Positions 26,262-36,736 are shown, counted from the first letter of the stretch. The stretch: DNA of 64,000 nt from Roseivivax jejudonensis (GCF_900172265.1 NZ_FWFK01000002.1:62001-126000); one strand, 5' to 3'. Made by a program: numbers and translations. Notes: generated by a model from the letters alone, not told the origin.

Positions 26262-28658
26262 TCACACGAAGATGAAATCCTCGGATCCGATGTCGGCCGC
26301 ATCGACGCCCTGAAGCACGATGTCGTGGCCGTCGATGGTGACGGTGGCGGACATCATGTCTTCGGTCGAGCTGTCGGTGACCGTGGCATCGTCGAAGGTC
26401 ACGCCGCGCGCCTGGATCAGGTCCGCACCGTCCTCGAAGTCCATGATCGTGTCGGTCTCGCCCGAGTTGATGAGGTTGAAGACGAAGAGGTCCTCGCCCT
26501 CGTTGCCCCAGAGCATGTCGTCACCGAGACCACCGTTGACGGTATCGGAACCCGCCTGACCGTGCAGCTCGTCCGCGCCGGCGCCGCCGGCCACGAAGTC
26601 GTCGCCAACCCCGGCAAAGACGGTGTCCATCCCGGTGCCGCCGCCGATCAGGTCGTCGCCCGCGCCGCCTTCGATGGAGTCGTCGTTGAAGCCGCCGCCG
26701 AGCGAGTCGTCGCCCATGCCGCCGGTCACGATGTCGTCACCCTGACCGCCGCCGGCGGTGTCGTCGCCCGTACCGCTGAGAACGAGGTCGTCACCGAGGC
26801 CGCCGTTCATGAAATCGTTTCCGGCATTGCCGTAGACGATGTCATTGCCCGAACCCGCGCCGACGATATCGTTGCCGTCGCCGCCCTCGATGCTGTCGTT
26901 GCCGGCACCGCCGCCGATGTTGTCGTTGCCGGCTTCGCCGCGCACGGTGTCGGTCCCGGCACCACCGGCCAGCTCGTCGTTGCCGTCGCCGGCGAAGAGC
27001 AGGTCGTTGCCGTCGTTACCGGCCAGGAAGTCGTCACCCGCAGCGCCGCCGATGTTGTCGTCACCGTCGCCACCGGACAGGAGGTCGTCACCGCCGGCAC
27101 CGCGCAGGATGTCGTTCCCGCCTTCGCCGTAGGCTTCGTCTCCGGCCATGCCGGTCTGGGTGTTGGCAGTGTCGTCATCCACGTCGTCACCGTCGATCCA
27201 GGTGCCGGTGTGGATTTCGTCGTTGCCGTCGCCGCCCATGATCGTGTCGGACCCGTCGGCCCCGGCATTGAAGTCGATCCCGGCCGCCGCCGAGACACGG
27301 GTGTCGTCGTCACCGGTGATGATGTCGTCGCCGGCCGAACCGGAAATCATGTCATCGCCCGCGCCGCCGGCATAGCCGTTGTCGTATTCCGAAAGCGGCA
27401 GCGCGCCCGACGCGCCGTTGTCGGCGTTGTTGCGGGTGTTGTCGCTATCGGCGTCGAGGATCGTGTCGTTGCCGCTTTCGCCGGCCAGCACGTCGTCGCC
27501 CATGTCGCCTACGAGGATGTCGTCACCCTCGCCACCCGACGCGGTGTCGTTGCCGCTGCCGGTATGGGTGTTGTCGAAGCCGTCGTCACTGTCGGCCCAG
27601 GTCCCGACGTGGATCTCGTCGTTTCCTGCGCCACCCGAGATCATGTCGTCGCCATCGGCGTCGACATCGAACATGTTGCCGGCTGCGTCGGACACGCGGC
27701 TGTCGTCGTCGCCGCTGATGATGTCGTCGCCGACACCGCCTTCGAGCGTGTCGTCGCCGTCACCGCCGGCATAGCCGTTGTCGTAGTCCGACAGCTCGAG
27801 GGAGCCGGCCGCGCCATCATCGGCATCGTTCTCGGCGTTCGTGTCGTCGTCACCGCCCGACACCATGTCATCGCCGGCCAGCGCGTCGATCACGTCCGTG
27901 CCGGCGCCGCCGGTCAGGTCGTCGTTGCCCTCGGTGCCGGTGAGCGTGTCACCGCCGGCGTCGGCGGTCGCCGTCGTGCCGAGCACCGCCTGCTGGTCGT
28001 TGAAGATCTCCATCGCTTCTTCGAGCGTGGTCTCCTCGATCTCGCCCGCGGCTGCCGGAAGGATCGGGATGAAGCCGCCGGCCCCGTTGACTTCGCCTTC
28101 GGTGCCGTCGCCCGAGCCCTCGGGGACAGTCACGCCGTGCAGCACGATCTCGCGGAACGGCAGCGGCAGAACGTCGTCACCCTCGTAGTCGGTCATCGTG
28201 ACCGGGCTGCCGAAGTCCTCGTCGTTGTTCACGTCGAAGGAATAGCTGTAGGTAAAGCTGCCGTCGGCGTTGGTCATCGGCGCGTTGCCGTCCTCGTCGA
28301 CGAGCGTCAGGATCACGTCGCCGTAGTTCGGAACGCCTTCAATGACCTCGACGAAGCCGTCGCCGTCCGTGTCGGCGGAGATATCGGGCGTCATCGAATC
28401 CGCAGCGCCGTTGGCCGGGTCGCCGCCTTCGAACAGGCCGTGGATGTGCTGGGGCACGCCGACCGACGACTCCATGCCGTCCACGGCAATGGAGACCGAC
28501 AGGATCTGTTCGCCGTCATCGTTCTCGGGCGCGAGCGTAAGGAGCGCGGTCCCGGTTACGCCGGAATTGTTGAGCGACGCGAAGTCGACCGAATAGATGG
28601 CCTCGGCCGAGGCGAGTCCGTCCTCGAACATGCTGAGAGATTGCGGGGTGGCAGCCAT
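26262..28658 (-). CDS. CHRD-domain and RTX calcium-binding repeat protein
   Basis: This 798-residue acidic protein is probably exported by a type I system. The N-terminal part (about 20-175) looks like a CHRD domain (HIHGLFEGG, IVLHGV). Residues about 240-725 are glycine/aspartate nonapeptide RTX repeats of GGxGxDxUx type. The C-terminal ~70 residues (LFVFNLINSGETDTIMDFED onward) resemble the unprocessed secretion-signal region. There is no N-terminal signal peptide. A roughly 77-residue module occurs twice (282-359 and 415-491). The ATG has GGAGG upstream. No secretion genes adjoin it, and the function is unknown. Confidence 0.9.
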   Translation of the reverse strand: MAATPQSLSMFEDGLASAEAIYSVDFASLNNSGVTGTALLTLAPENDDGEQILSVSIAVDGMESSVGVPQHIHGLFEGGDPANGAADSMTPDISADTDGDGFVEVIEGVPNYGDVILTLVDEDGNAPMTNADGSFTYSYSFDVNNDEDFGSPVTMTDYEGDDVLPLPFREIVLHGVTVPEGSGDGTEGEVNGAGGFIPILPAAAGEIEETTLEEAMEIFNDQQAVLGTTATADAGGDTLTGTEGNDDLTGGAGTDVIDALAGDDMVSGGDDDTNAENDADDGAAGSLELSDYDNGYAGGDGDDTLEGGVGDDIISGDDDSRVSDAAGNMFDVDADGDDMISGGAGNDEIHVGTWADSDDGFDNTHTGSGNDTASGGEGDDILVGDMGDDVLAGESGNDTILDADSDNTRNNADNGASGALPLSEYDNGYAGGAGDDMISGSAGDDIITGDDDTRVSAAAGIDFNAGADGSDTIMGGDGNDEIHTGTWIDGDDVDDDTANTQTGMAGDEAYGEGGNDILRGAGGDDLLSGGDGDDNIGGAAGDDFLAGNDGNDLLFAGDGNDELAGGAGTDTVRGEAGNDNIGGGAGNDSIEGGDGNDIVGAGSGNDIVYGNAGNDFMNGGLGDDLVLSGTGDDTAGGGQGDDIVTGGMGDDSLGGGFNDDSIEGGAGDDLIGGGTGMDTVFAGVGDDFVAGGAGADELHGQAGSDTVNGGLGDDMLWGNEGEDLFVFNLINSGETDTIMDFEDGADLIQARGVTFDDATVTDSSTEDMMSATVTIDGHDIVLQGVDAADIGSEDFIFV

Positions 28659-28832
28659 GGAGCCTCCAAGTGGATCTGAATTGAATTCGCACGGCAGTCA
28701 CGCGACACGACGCGTCGCTGTTTCAGAAAATTGGCTAACAATCTTGCAAGTGCGGGCTCTCCCTCGGACATTTCGGCCGCGCACGGGACCGCAACCCGCC
28801 GGAGCGAAACGACATTCCGCCGGTGTCGCCGG

Positions 28833-29918
28833 CTAAAACAATGCGAGCTGATCGCCCTTTTGCGGCGGGACGCGAAACAATCCCGCTTGGAGCGGTGCGG
28901 TCGGCCGATCGAGGCCGAGACGGCGCGCGGCGATCTTGAACCGGTGGCCGATGACCTCCGCGTACGGTCCCTCGCCCCGCATCCGGCGGTGCCATGCGCT
29001 GTCGTAATCCTTGCCGCGGTGCATTTCGCGCAGGCGGTTCATGATGCGTCCGGCGCGATCGGGATAGTACTCCTCCAGCCAGTCGCGCCAGAGCGGCGCG
29101 ACCTCGCGCGGGAGACGCAGCATGATCCAGCTCGCCGCGTCGGCGCCCGCGGCGGCCCCCGCCTCCATGATGCGCTCCATCTCCGGGTCGGTGAGCGCGG
29201 GCACCACGGGCGACACCATCAGCCGCACCGGGATGCCCGCCGCGCTCAGCCGGCCGATGGCCGCGAGGCGTCGCGCAGGCGCGGGCGCGCGCGGCTCCAG
29301 GCGCCGCGCCAGCTGCGCGTCGAGCGTCGTGACCGACAGCCCGACGCGGACAAGTCCCTCTGCCGCCATCGGTGCGAGGATGTCGATGTCGCGCTCGATG
29401 AGCGTGCCCTTGGTGACGATCCCGACCGGATGGCGGAATGCGCGCAGCACTTCGAGGATCTGACGCATGATGCCCCGGTCGCGCTCGATCGGCTGATAGG
29501 GATCGGTGTTCGTGCCGATGGCGATCGGGGCGACCCGGTAGCGCGGCGCGCGCAGTTCGCGCGCCAGAACCTCGGCGGCATGCGGGCGCGCGATCAGCTT
29601 CGTCTCGAAATCGAGCCCGGGCGACAGGTTCAGGTAGGCATGGGTCGGCCGGGCGAAGCAGTAGATGCAGCCGTGTTCGCATCCCCGGTAGGGATTGATC
29701 GTGCGATCGAACGGGATGTCGGGCGAGCGCACGTAGTTGATGAGGCTGCGTGGGCGCTCCTCCCGCACGTCCGTGCGCAGCAGAGCGGTCTCCTCGGGGA
29801 TGTCCCAGCCGTCGTGGGTCAGCTCGCGCGCGTGCCGTTCGAACCGACCGGAATCGCAGGAGGCGGCGCCGCGTCCGCGGCGACTGTCGCGTTCGACCGG
29901 GTTGAGATGCCGTGTCAT
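28833..29918 (-). CDS. PA0069 family radical SAM protein
   Basis: This radical SAM enzyme is distantly related to spore photoproduct lyase. The 361-residue protein carries the [4Fe-4S] motif C80-EHG-C84-IY-C87, the family tract RSPDIPFDRTINPYRGCEHG, and an end GDQLALF typical of PA0069 proteins. The reaction is unknown; DNA repair has been suggested for the group. The start at 29918 (MTRHLNPVERDSRRGRGA) fits homologues. An ATG at 29936 would lie inside the SOS box found upstream, which argues against it. Confidence 0.88.
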   Translation of the reverse strand: MTRHLNPVERDSRRGRGAASCDSGRFERHARELTHDGWDIPEETALLRTDVREERPRSLINYVRSPDIPFDRTINPYRGCEHGCIYCFARPTHAYLNLSPGLDFETKLIARPHAAEVLARELRAPRYRVAPIAIGTNTDPYQPIERDRGIMRQILEVLRAFRHPVGIVTKGTLIERDIDILAPMAAEGLVRVGLSVTTLDAQLARRLEPRAPAPARRLAAIGRLSAAGIPVRLMVSPVVPALTDPEMERIMEAGAAAGADAASWIMLRLPREVAPLWRDWLEEYYPDRAGRIMNRLREMHRGKDYDSAWHRRMRGEGPYAEVIGHRFKIAARRLGLDRPTAPLQAGLFRVPPQKGDQLALF

Positions 29919-29930
29919 GCCCCGAATATG

Positions 29931-29945
29931 GAACATAAAGAGAAC
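29931..29945 (-). promoter_or_regulatory. SOS (LexA) box upstream of the radical SAM gene
   Basis: The minus strand reads GTTC-TCTTTAT-GTTC, an exact match to the alphaproteobacterial LexA site GTTCN7GTTC. It lies 13 bases upstream of the chosen start at 29918. This predicts repression by LexA and induction after DNA damage. The plus-strand corrinoid gene, 165 bases away, is less likely to be its target. Confidence 0.7.
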
Positions 29946-30109
29946 ATCGACAATGGCATGGCGGACACGGCAACGGAATATTCAGAACGGCCGTCGCATT
30001 ATCCGCCTGCGAAGTCGCAAAACAGCGCTTTCACAGGGCCGGGTCCGAGGATTGTGGGCGAAGGTATGCGATTGGCGACCAAGCGTGTGTTAGGGCGGAG
30101 GACCCGACG

Positions 30110-30814
<705 letters not shown>

Positions 30815-30867
30815 GGGCGGGCATCTGCCGTAGCGTCAAACCGCCACCTTTCGGGAACGGGGCTTTT

Positions 30868-30902
30868 CTTGTGCCGGTAACCGGCCCATATTTTGGCACA
30901 AG
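30868..30902 (+). promoter_or_regulatory. Nested inverted repeat upstream of the small membrane protein gene
   Basis: An 8-bp perfect inverted repeat, CTTGTGCC (30868-30875) and GGCACAAG (30895-30902), flanks a 19-base interval. An overlapping small palindrome GCCGG-TAA-CCGGC spans 30873-30885. It lies in the 101-base gap after the corrinoid gene and ends just at the ribosome site of the next gene. It could be an operator or an RNA hairpin affecting translation; the alternative foldings are mutually exclusive. Confidence 0.45.
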
Positions 30903-30915
30903 AGAGGAGACGTTC

Positions 30916-31089
30916 ATGCCCGTGACCTTTTTTGCCCTGCTCGTGCTGTTCGCGATGTCGATGGCCGCCCTGACGATCTGGGCGCTCAGCGCGTTCGGAG
31001 CGATGACGATCCTGCCGATCCTCATCGTCGTGGCGCTGGTGCTGCGCTGGGGCCTCGGGCACGTCCCCTACGACGACCGCCAGGCCTGA
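30916..31089 (+). CDS. Small two-segment membrane protein
   Basis: This is a 57-residue protein, MPVTFFALLVLFAMSMAALT followed by a second hydrophobic stretch (FGAMTILPILIVVALVLRW) and a short polar tail ending DDRQA. AGAGGAG is well placed six bases before the ATG. It lies between the corrinoid gene and DUF1638, ten bases before the latter, so it is probably co-transcribed. The function is unknown. Confidence 0.65.
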   Translation: MPVTFFALLVLFAMSMAALTIWALSAFGAMTILPILIVVALVLRWGLGHVPYDDRQA

Positions 31090-31099
31090 CAGGTCGGCG

Positions 31100-31744
31100 G
31101 TGAGCGACACCGCTCCCGACGACATCTCGCTGACCGTTTCCGGACGGGCGCCCGAACGCAGTGGCCGGCTCCTGCTGATCGCATGCGGAGCGCTTGCGCG
31201 AGAGATCCTCGCGCTGCGCCATGCAAACGGCTGGCACCACCTCGATCTCGCCTGCCTGCCCGCCATCCTTCACAACACGCCAGACGCGATCCCGGACGCG
31301 GTCGAAGCCGCGGTGCACCGGCATCGCGACGCTTACGAGCGCATCTTCGTGGTCTACGCCGATTGCGGCACCGGGGGGCGTCTCGCGGCGCGCTGTGACG
31401 CGCTTGGGGTCGAGATGGTGCCTGGGCCGCACTGCTATGCCTTTTTCGACGGCTTGTCGGCGTTCGACACGCGCGACGAGATGACGGCATTCTACCTGAC
31501 CGACTTCCTCGCGCGTCAATTCGAGGCGTTCGTGATCGAGCCGCTCGGGCTCGACCGGCACCCGGAACTACGCGACATGTATTTCGGGCACTACGACCGC
31601 GTAATTTACCTCGCACAGACCGCAGACGCGACCCTGACGGAGCGCGCCCGAGCCTGCGCAGATCGCCTGGGCCTGCGGTTCGAACGCCGGTTCACCGGCT
31701 ACGGCGATCTCGCGACGACGCTCGACCGCTGGGCGGAGGCCTGA
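31100..31744 (+). CDS. DUF1638 protein
   Basis: The 214-residue protein matches DUF1638: LLLIACGALAREILAL, CLPAILHNTPDAIPDAVEAA, VVYADCGTGG and GPHCYAFFDG. The family often neighbours corrinoid proteins and corrinoid-dependent methyltransferases, and conserved cysteines hint at metal or cofactor binding, but no activity is established to my knowledge. It starts at GTG 31100 and ends one base before the convergent deacetylase gene. Confidence 0.85.
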   Translation: MSDTAPDDISLTVSGRAPERSGRLLLIACGALAREILALRHANGWHHLDLACLPAILHNTPDAIPDAVEAAVHRHRDAYERIFVVYADCGTGGRLAARCDALGVEMVPGPHCYAFFDGLSAFDTRDEMTAFYLTDFLARQFEAFVIEPLGLDRHPELRDMYFGHYDRVIYLAQTADATLTERARACADRLGLRFERRFTGYGDLATTLDRWAEA

Positions 31745-31745
31745 G

Positions 31746-33548
31746 CTAGCCCGATGCGCCCCGGCGCAGGACCTGCGACGCCGGCACGAGAGCCACTTCG
31801 TCGGCCCGGTCCTGAAGCGACCACAGCAGCAGCGCCGAAATCGTATCGGCGCGCAGCCGGCCCAGCATCACCACCGCGCCCTCCTGCCCGGCCCGGAACG
31901 CGGCCTGGTCCAGAAAGCGGCGCTGCACCGTCGGGTCCTGCCCCTCGCCGTCGAAATCGCGGAAGATCGTGGCCGACGGCACGCCGGCGCGGGCTGCGAG
32001 CTGCTGTCCGGTGTTGAGCCCGTCCGGCGCCATCAGGAGGCCGTGCCCGCTCGACGACAGGATCTCCGCGACCTGGTCGGACACGGCGCGCGAGCCTTGC
32101 AGCGTCGAGCCCGGCCGTTCGAGAACGCCCACGGCCTCGGGCAGCGCGCTGAGCGCCGCCTCGATGGCCACTTCGGCATCGGCGGGCGTTCCGGCCTCGG
32201 GCATGCCGGCCAGCGCCATGACCTCGAAGCCGCGCGCGCGGTAGCCCGACATGCGCTCTTCGACATCGGGCAGCCCGGGATCCACCGCGAAGGTGACGGG
32301 GAACGGGAACGCGTCGAGCGCGTCGGGGCCGAGCGGCCCGGCGCCATCGTCGATCAGCACGACAGAGAGAAGCGGCCGATCGCCGGCCTCGACCGCGGGC
32401 GCGGCATAGCGCTGGATCGGCGGTGCATCGGCGTCCTCCGCCGTGCCGGTGTCCGACGCCGCGGCCTCGGGCTCCGCCCCCGGGCGCCGGACGGGCACCG
32501 CGTTTTCGCGCTGGGTGAAGCTGCCGGCGCGCTCGCCGATGGCCGGGCCGCCGTCCGTCTCATCCTCAGTCGCGGCATCGGCGGTATCCTCTGCCGCGTC
32601 GTCGGTCGCGGGGGCGTCTTCCGTGGCCGTATCGGAGTCACTCTGGTCGGCCTCCGGCGTGTCCGCGCCGTCGGTCTGCGGCAGCGCGGCGATGCGTTCG
32701 TCGGGCGTGGCCCCGTCATCGGGAATCTCGGCCACAAGCCCGCTCTCCTCGCTCGGAACGTCCGGCGCCGGCGGCTGCGCGGGTTCGGTGGCGATGTCGG
32801 GCAGCGCCTCGCGGGCCGGGGCGGCCGGGCCGTCGGACGGCGGCGGAGGCGCTACTGGCGCGTCGTCGGCGACGGCCACCTCGCCCGCCTCATCAGGGGC
32901 ATCCGGCGCCGCGAGCGCGTCGCTGTCCTGCGCCGCCTCGGGGCGTGCCGCGGGCGATGCCGCGTCAACGGCCGGCGCCGCGCGCTCCTCGGATGCGGGC
33001 GCATCGAGCCGCGCGGCCTCTTCGGATACCGCGACCGGAGCCTCGTCGCCGGGCCTGCGGGCTGGCTCGCGCGGTTCAGGATTTGTATCCGAAGCGGTCG
33101 CGTTTTCGGCGTCGACTGCCGGTTCGGTGGTTTCCGCGTCTTCGGGCGTATCCTCGGACTCTGCGGGATCGACCGATGCTTCGGCCGTCGTCTCCGCACC
33201 ATTGGTGTCCGCGTCAGCGTCGGTCTGCGTCTCTGTCTCGGGGGCTACGGCGACCTCGGGTTCGGGGGGCGGTGCAGCGGTCTGCGATGTCTCTGTCGTC
33301 GTCTCGGCTGGCGCGTCCGTGCCCGCCGTGTCGGCCGCGACACCTTCGGCGGGCGCTTCGCCCGGGGCCTCTGCACGGTCGTCGGACGTCTCCCTGCCGA
33401 CGCCCGGCGACGGCGTCGTCCCGGTGTCCGGTGCACCGGCCATCGGACGATGTCCCTCGGGGAACCCGACCACCACGGACAGCGCACCCGCCGCGGCCAC
33501 CGAGGCCACGAGACCCAGCGCCGCGCCCGACAGAAAGCCCTTGGCCAT
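31746..33548 (-). CDS. Divergent polysaccharide deacetylase protein with long acidic linker
   Basis: The 600-residue protein has an N-terminal membrane anchor or signal (residues 5-29), then about 350 residues (35-385) of low-complexity Ala/Asp/Glu/Thr/Pro sequence. A C-terminal domain (about 390-595) is of the divergent polysaccharide deacetylase (DUF610/YibQ) family: [38 protein letters not shown] and [11 protein letters not shown]. The usual metal-binding residues of active deacetylases are only partly evident. It is probably periplasmic and related to envelope function. Confidence 0.85.
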   Translation of the reverse strand: MAKGFLSGAALGLVASVAAAGALSVVVGFPEGHRPMAGAPDTGTTPSPGVGRETSDDRAEAPGEAPAEGVAADTAGTDAPAETTTETSQTAAPPPEPEVAVAPETETQTDADADTNGAETTAEASVDPAESEDTPEDAETTEPAVDAENATASDTNPEPREPARRPGDEAPVAVSEEAARLDAPASEERAAPAVDAASPAARPEAAQDSDALAAPDAPDEAGEVAVADDAPVAPPPPSDGPAAPAREALPDIATEPAQPPAPDVPSEESGLVAEIPDDGATPDERIAALPQTDGADTPEADQSDSDTATEDAPATDDAAEDTADAATEDETDGGPAIGERAGSFTQRENAVPVRRPGAEPEAAASDTGTAEDADAPPIQRYAAPAVEAGDRPLLSVVLIDDGAGPLGPDALDAFPFPVTFAVDPGLPDVEERMSGYRARGFEVMALAGMPEAGTPADAEVAIEAALSALPEAVGVLERPGSTLQGSRAVSDQVAEILSSSGHGLLMAPDGLNTGQQLAARAGVPSATIFRDFDGEGQDPTVQRRFLDQAAFRAGQEGAVVMLGRLRADTISALLLWSLQDRADEVALVPASQVLRRGASG

Positions 33549-33795
33549 GAGACGATCCTCTTCTGCTCACCCGTCCTCGGCGACGCGGTCGCAGCCTCGT
33601 TCGCAGGGCTGCGATCGCCGCGCCGGCCCGCCTCTTGACGCGCCCTCGCCGCTCGCCGCATGTATAGCCCGACGTGGCTCGTCGCGGCCAGCCCCCGACA
33701 CGCCCGCCGGCCCGCCTGCGGCCCCAGAGCCACCGGATTTTCCCGACCGACCGGACACGCATGACCCCAACCTCTCCGACCTGCCCGGCCGTCTG

Positions 33796-34809
33796 ATGAG
33801 CGACGCGCTGAAACCCCTGATCGGCGCCGCCGCCGACCGTCCGCTGACCCGCGACGAGGCCACCCGCGCCTTTTCCATATTGTTCGAGGGCGAAGCCACG
33901 CCGAGCCAGATCGGCGGGCTTCTGATGGCATTGCGAACGCGGGGCGAGACGGTCGAGGAATATGCCGCGGCCGCCGCGGTGATGCGCGCGAAATGCCACA
34001 AGGTGAAGGCCCCCGCCGACGCGATGGACATCGTCGGGACCGGCGGCGACGGGAAGGGAACGCTCAACATCTCGACGGCTACCGCCTTCGTGGTCGCGGG
34101 CGCCGGTGTCCCGGTGGCCAAGCACGGCAACCGCAACCTGTCGTCGAAATCGGGCTCGGCTGACGCGCTGACCCAGATGGGCGTGAACGTCATGGTTCCG
34201 GCCGACCGGGTATCGGGCATCCTGTCCGAGGCGGGAATCGCGTTCATGATGGCGCCGATGCACCACCCGGCGATGGCGCATGTGGGCCCGTCGCGCATGG
34301 AGCTCGGCACACGGACGATCTTCAACATCCTCGGGCCGCTCACGAACCCTGCCGGCGTCTCCTACCAGCTGACCGGCGCCTTCTCGCGCCTGCTGATCCG
34401 GCCGATGGCGGAAACGCTGCGCGCGCTCGGCGCCGCGCGCGCCTGGCTGGTTCATGGTGGCGACGGTACCGACGAGCTGTCGATCGCCGGGGTCAGCTGG
34501 GTGGCGGCGCTCGATGCGGACGAAGTCACGGAGTTCGAGGTTCATCCCGAAGAGGCCGGCCTGCCCGAGCATCCCTTCGAGTCGATCCTGGGGGGGACGC
34601 CGCAAGAGAACGGCGCAGCGTTCCGCGCTTTGCTCGACGGAGAGCCGTCGGCTTATCGCGACGCGGTGCTGCTGAACGCTGCCGCGGCCCTGCGCGTGGC
34701 GGGCCGGGCGAACGACCTCATGACCGGGGTCGCAATGGCGGCCGAGAGCATCGATTCCGGCGCCGCGAAGGCGCGGGTTGAGGCGCTGGCGCGTCTGACC
34801 TCGGCGTGA
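33796..34809 (+). CDS. trpD: Anthranilate phosphoribosyltransferase
   Basis: This transfers the phosphoribosyl group from PRPP to anthranilate in tryptophan synthesis. The 337-residue protein has [32 protein letters not shown] and [20 protein letters not shown], all family hallmarks. It begins [17 protein letters not shown] at 33796; the open frame upstream is low-complexity shadow. Its stop overlaps the ung start (GTGA). No trpG precedes it in this window, unlike the trpG-trpD-trpC order seen in relatives. Confidence 0.96.
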   Translation: MSDALKPLIGAAADRPLTRDEATRAFSILFEGEATPSQIGGLLMALRTRGETVEEYAAAAAVMRAKCHKVKAPADAMDIVGTGGDGKGTLNISTATAFVVAGAGVPVAKHGNRNLSSKSGSADALTQMGVNVMVPADRVSGILSEAGIAFMMAPMHHPAMAHVGPSRMELGTRTIFNILGPLTNPAGVSYQLTGAFSRLLIRPMAETLRALGAARAWLVHGGDGTDELSIAGVSWVAALDADEVTEFEVHPEEAGLPEHPFESILGGTPQENGAAFRALLDGEPSAYRDAVLLNAAAALRVAGRANDLMTGVAMAAESIDSGAAKARVEALARLTSA

Positions 34810-35456
34810 CCCTGACCCCGCCACCGGCCTGGGCGCATCTTCCGTTCTTCACGCGCGACCTGCCGGCAATCGAGGCCGCCCTCGACGCCGAGCAGCGGAC
34901 GATCCTGCCGCCGCGCGCGGAGGTCTTCGCCGCGCTGAACGCACTCCCGCCAGAGGACGTGCGCGTTCTGATCCTCGGCCAGGATCCCTATCCCACGCCC
35001 GGCCATGCGCACGGCTTCGCCTTTTCGGTGGCGCCGGGCTTGCGGCCCCTGCCCCGGTCCCTGGGAAACATTTTCAAGGAGATGGCCGCCGATCTTGGCA
35101 CGGCGCCAACGGACGGCGACCTGCGCGGCTGGGCCCGCGAGGGGGTCTTGCTGCTCAACACGGCGCTGACCGTTCCGGCGGGCGCGGCCGGCGGACATGC
35201 CAATCTCGGCTGGACCGCGTTGGCCCGCGACGTGGTACAGGAACTTTCGCAGGCGCCACGGGCCTTTGTCCTCTGGGGCGCGCAGGCACAGCGCTATCGC
35301 CCCTTCATAACCGGCAGCGATCACCTTATCCTTGAGAGTGCACACCCATCGCCGCTGTCGGCGCGGCGGGGCTTCTTCGGCTCCCGCCCCTTTTCGCGCG
35401 TCAACGACTGGCTTAAGGCCCGTGGCGAGAGAGAAATCAACTGGATGAGGACATGA
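34806..35456 (+). CDS. ung: Uracil-DNA glycosylase, family 1-like
   Basis: This removes uracil from DNA. The 216-residue protein carries the water-activating motif GQDPYP (58-63; catalytic Asp60), [14 protein letters not shown], the Asn/His stretch LWGAQAQRY and the [13 protein letters not shown] loop. It starts at GTG 34806 overlapping trpD, and its stop overlaps trpC, so it is embedded in the trp operon. Confidence 0.94.
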   Translation: MTLTPPPAWAHLPFFTRDLPAIEAALDAEQRTILPPRAEVFAALNALPPEDVRVLILGQDPYPTPGHAHGFAFSVAPGLRPLPRSLGNIFKEMAADLGTAPTDGDLRGWAREGVLLLNTALTVPAGAAGGHANLGWTALARDVVQELSQAPRAFVLWGAQAQRYRPFITGSDHLILESAHPSPLSARRGFFGSRPFSRVNDWLKARGEREINWMRT

Positions 35457-36256
35457 CAGAGACCATTCTGGACAAGATCAAGGCCCACAAACTCACCGAG
35501 ATTGCATCGGACAAGGCGACGATGCCGCTGGACCTCATCGAGGGCGCGGCACGCAACGCCGATCCTGTCCGGCCCTTCGTCGACAGCCTGCGCCGGGCGC
35601 AGACCAACGGCTACGGGCTCATCGCCGAGATCAAGAAGGCCTCTCCGTCCAAGGGTCTCATCCGCGCCGACTTCGACCCGGCAGTCCTCGCCACAGCATA
35701 CGAACGCGGCGGCGCCACCTGCCTGTCGGTCTTGACCGACATGGCGTTCTTCAAGGGCGCGAAGCCCTACCTGAGCCAGGCGCGCGGCGCCACGATGCTT
35801 CCCACGCTGCGCAAGGACTTCATGTTCGACCCCTACCAGGTGGTCGAGGCACGTTCGCTGCATGCGGACGCGATCCTGCTGATCATGGCGGCACTCGACG
35901 ATGGTCAGGCGGCCGAGCTCGAGGCCTGCGCGATGGAGTGGGGGATGGACGTCCTGATCGAGGTGCACGACCGCGCGGAACTCGACCGCGCGCTGGCGCT
36001 GAAGTCGCCGTTGATCGGGGTGAACAACCGCGATCTCAATACCTTCGAGACCTCGCTTGACGTGACCCGATCGCTGGCGGCGCATGTGCCCGATGACCGG
36101 CTTCTCGTCTCGGAATCGGGGCTGCACAGCACCGAGGACCTCAAGGCGATGGCCGAGGCCGGCGCGCGCAGCTTCCTCATCGGCGAGGCGCTGATGCGCG
36201 AGGAAAACGTCGAGGCGGCAACCGCGCGCATCCTCGCCGATCCGGTGCCAGCCTGA
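35453..36256 (+). CDS. trpC: Indole-3-glycerol phosphate synthase
   Basis: This closes the indole ring in tryptophan synthesis. The 267-residue TIM-barrel protein has AEIKKASPSKGLIR, CLSVLTDMAFFKG, LRKDFMFDPYQV, GVNNRDLNTF and SESGLHS, which are the catalytic Lys/Glu and phosphate sites of TrpC. The ATG overlaps the ung stop (ATGA) and moaC follows three bases after its stop. Confidence 0.97.
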   Translation: MTETILDKIKAHKLTEIASDKATMPLDLIEGAARNADPVRPFVDSLRRAQTNGYGLIAEIKKASPSKGLIRADFDPAVLATAYERGGATCLSVLTDMAFFKGAKPYLSQARGATMLPTLRKDFMFDPYQVVEARSLHADAILLIMAALDDGQAAELEACAMEWGMDVLIEVHDRAELDRALALKSPLIGVNNRDLNTFETSLDVTRSLAAHVPDDRLLVSESGLHSTEDLKAMAEAGARSFLIGEALMREENVEAATARILADPVPA

Positions 36257-36259
36257 GCC

Positions 36260-36736
36260 ATGGCCGGGTTCACGCATTTCGATGCCGAGGGCCGCGCGCA
36301 GATGGTCGACGTCTCCGAAAAGGCGACGACCGCGCGCATCGCCGTGGCGGCAGGCTGGGTCAGGATGTCGCCGGAAACGCTTGAAATGATTGTCGAAGGA
36401 CGGGCCGACAAGGGCGATGTCATCGGTGTGGCGCGGCTCGCCGGGATCATGGGCGCCAAGCGCACGTCCGACCTGATCCCGCTCTGTCATCCGCTGCCCG
36501 TCACGAAGGTTTCGGTCGATCTCGTGCCCGACAGCGAATTGCCGGGCCTGCGGATCGAGGCCACGGTCAAGACGACAGGCCAGACCGGCGTCGAAATGGA
36601 GGCGCTGACCGCGGTGTCGACCGCGGCGCTTACCGTCTACGACATGGCCAAGGCGGTCGATCGCGGCATGGAGATCGGGGGCGTGTCGCTCCGGCTCAAG
36701 GACGGCGGGAAATCCGGCCGGTACGAGGCGCCATGA
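36260..36736 (+). CDS. moaC: Cyclic pyranopterin monophosphate synthase
   Basis: This acts in molybdenum cofactor synthesis. The 158-residue protein has [33 protein letters not shown] and [20 protein letters not shown], and ends with [10 protein letters not shown], all typical of MoaC. It overlaps moeA by four bases. The trpC-moaC-moeA order is common in Rhodobacterales. Confidence 0.97.
   Translation: MAGFTHFDAEGRAQMVDVSEKATTARIAVAAGWVRMSPETLEMIVEGRADKGDVIGVARLAGIMGAKRTSDLIPLCHPLPVTKVSVDLVPDSELPGLRIEATVKTTGQTGVEMEALTAVSTAALTVYDMAKAVDRGMEIGGVSLRLKDGGKSGRYEAP

Noticed and set aside
26640-27930. Tandem short DNA repeats that might be a satellite or CRISPR-like array
   Set aside because: They are codons for the RTX nonapeptides in an intact frame; there are no spacers or palindromic repeats of CRISPR type.
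26325-28679. 784-codon plus-strand open frame opposite the RTX gene
   Set aside because: It mirrors the Gly/Asp repeat codons of the RTX gene and reads as Val/Ala/Gly/Asp filler. The minus-strand frame has family domains and a strong ribosome site.
33627-33670. TTGACG followed by TATAGC as a trpD promoter
   Set aside because: The two boxes are about 22 bases apart, too far for a sigma70 promoter.
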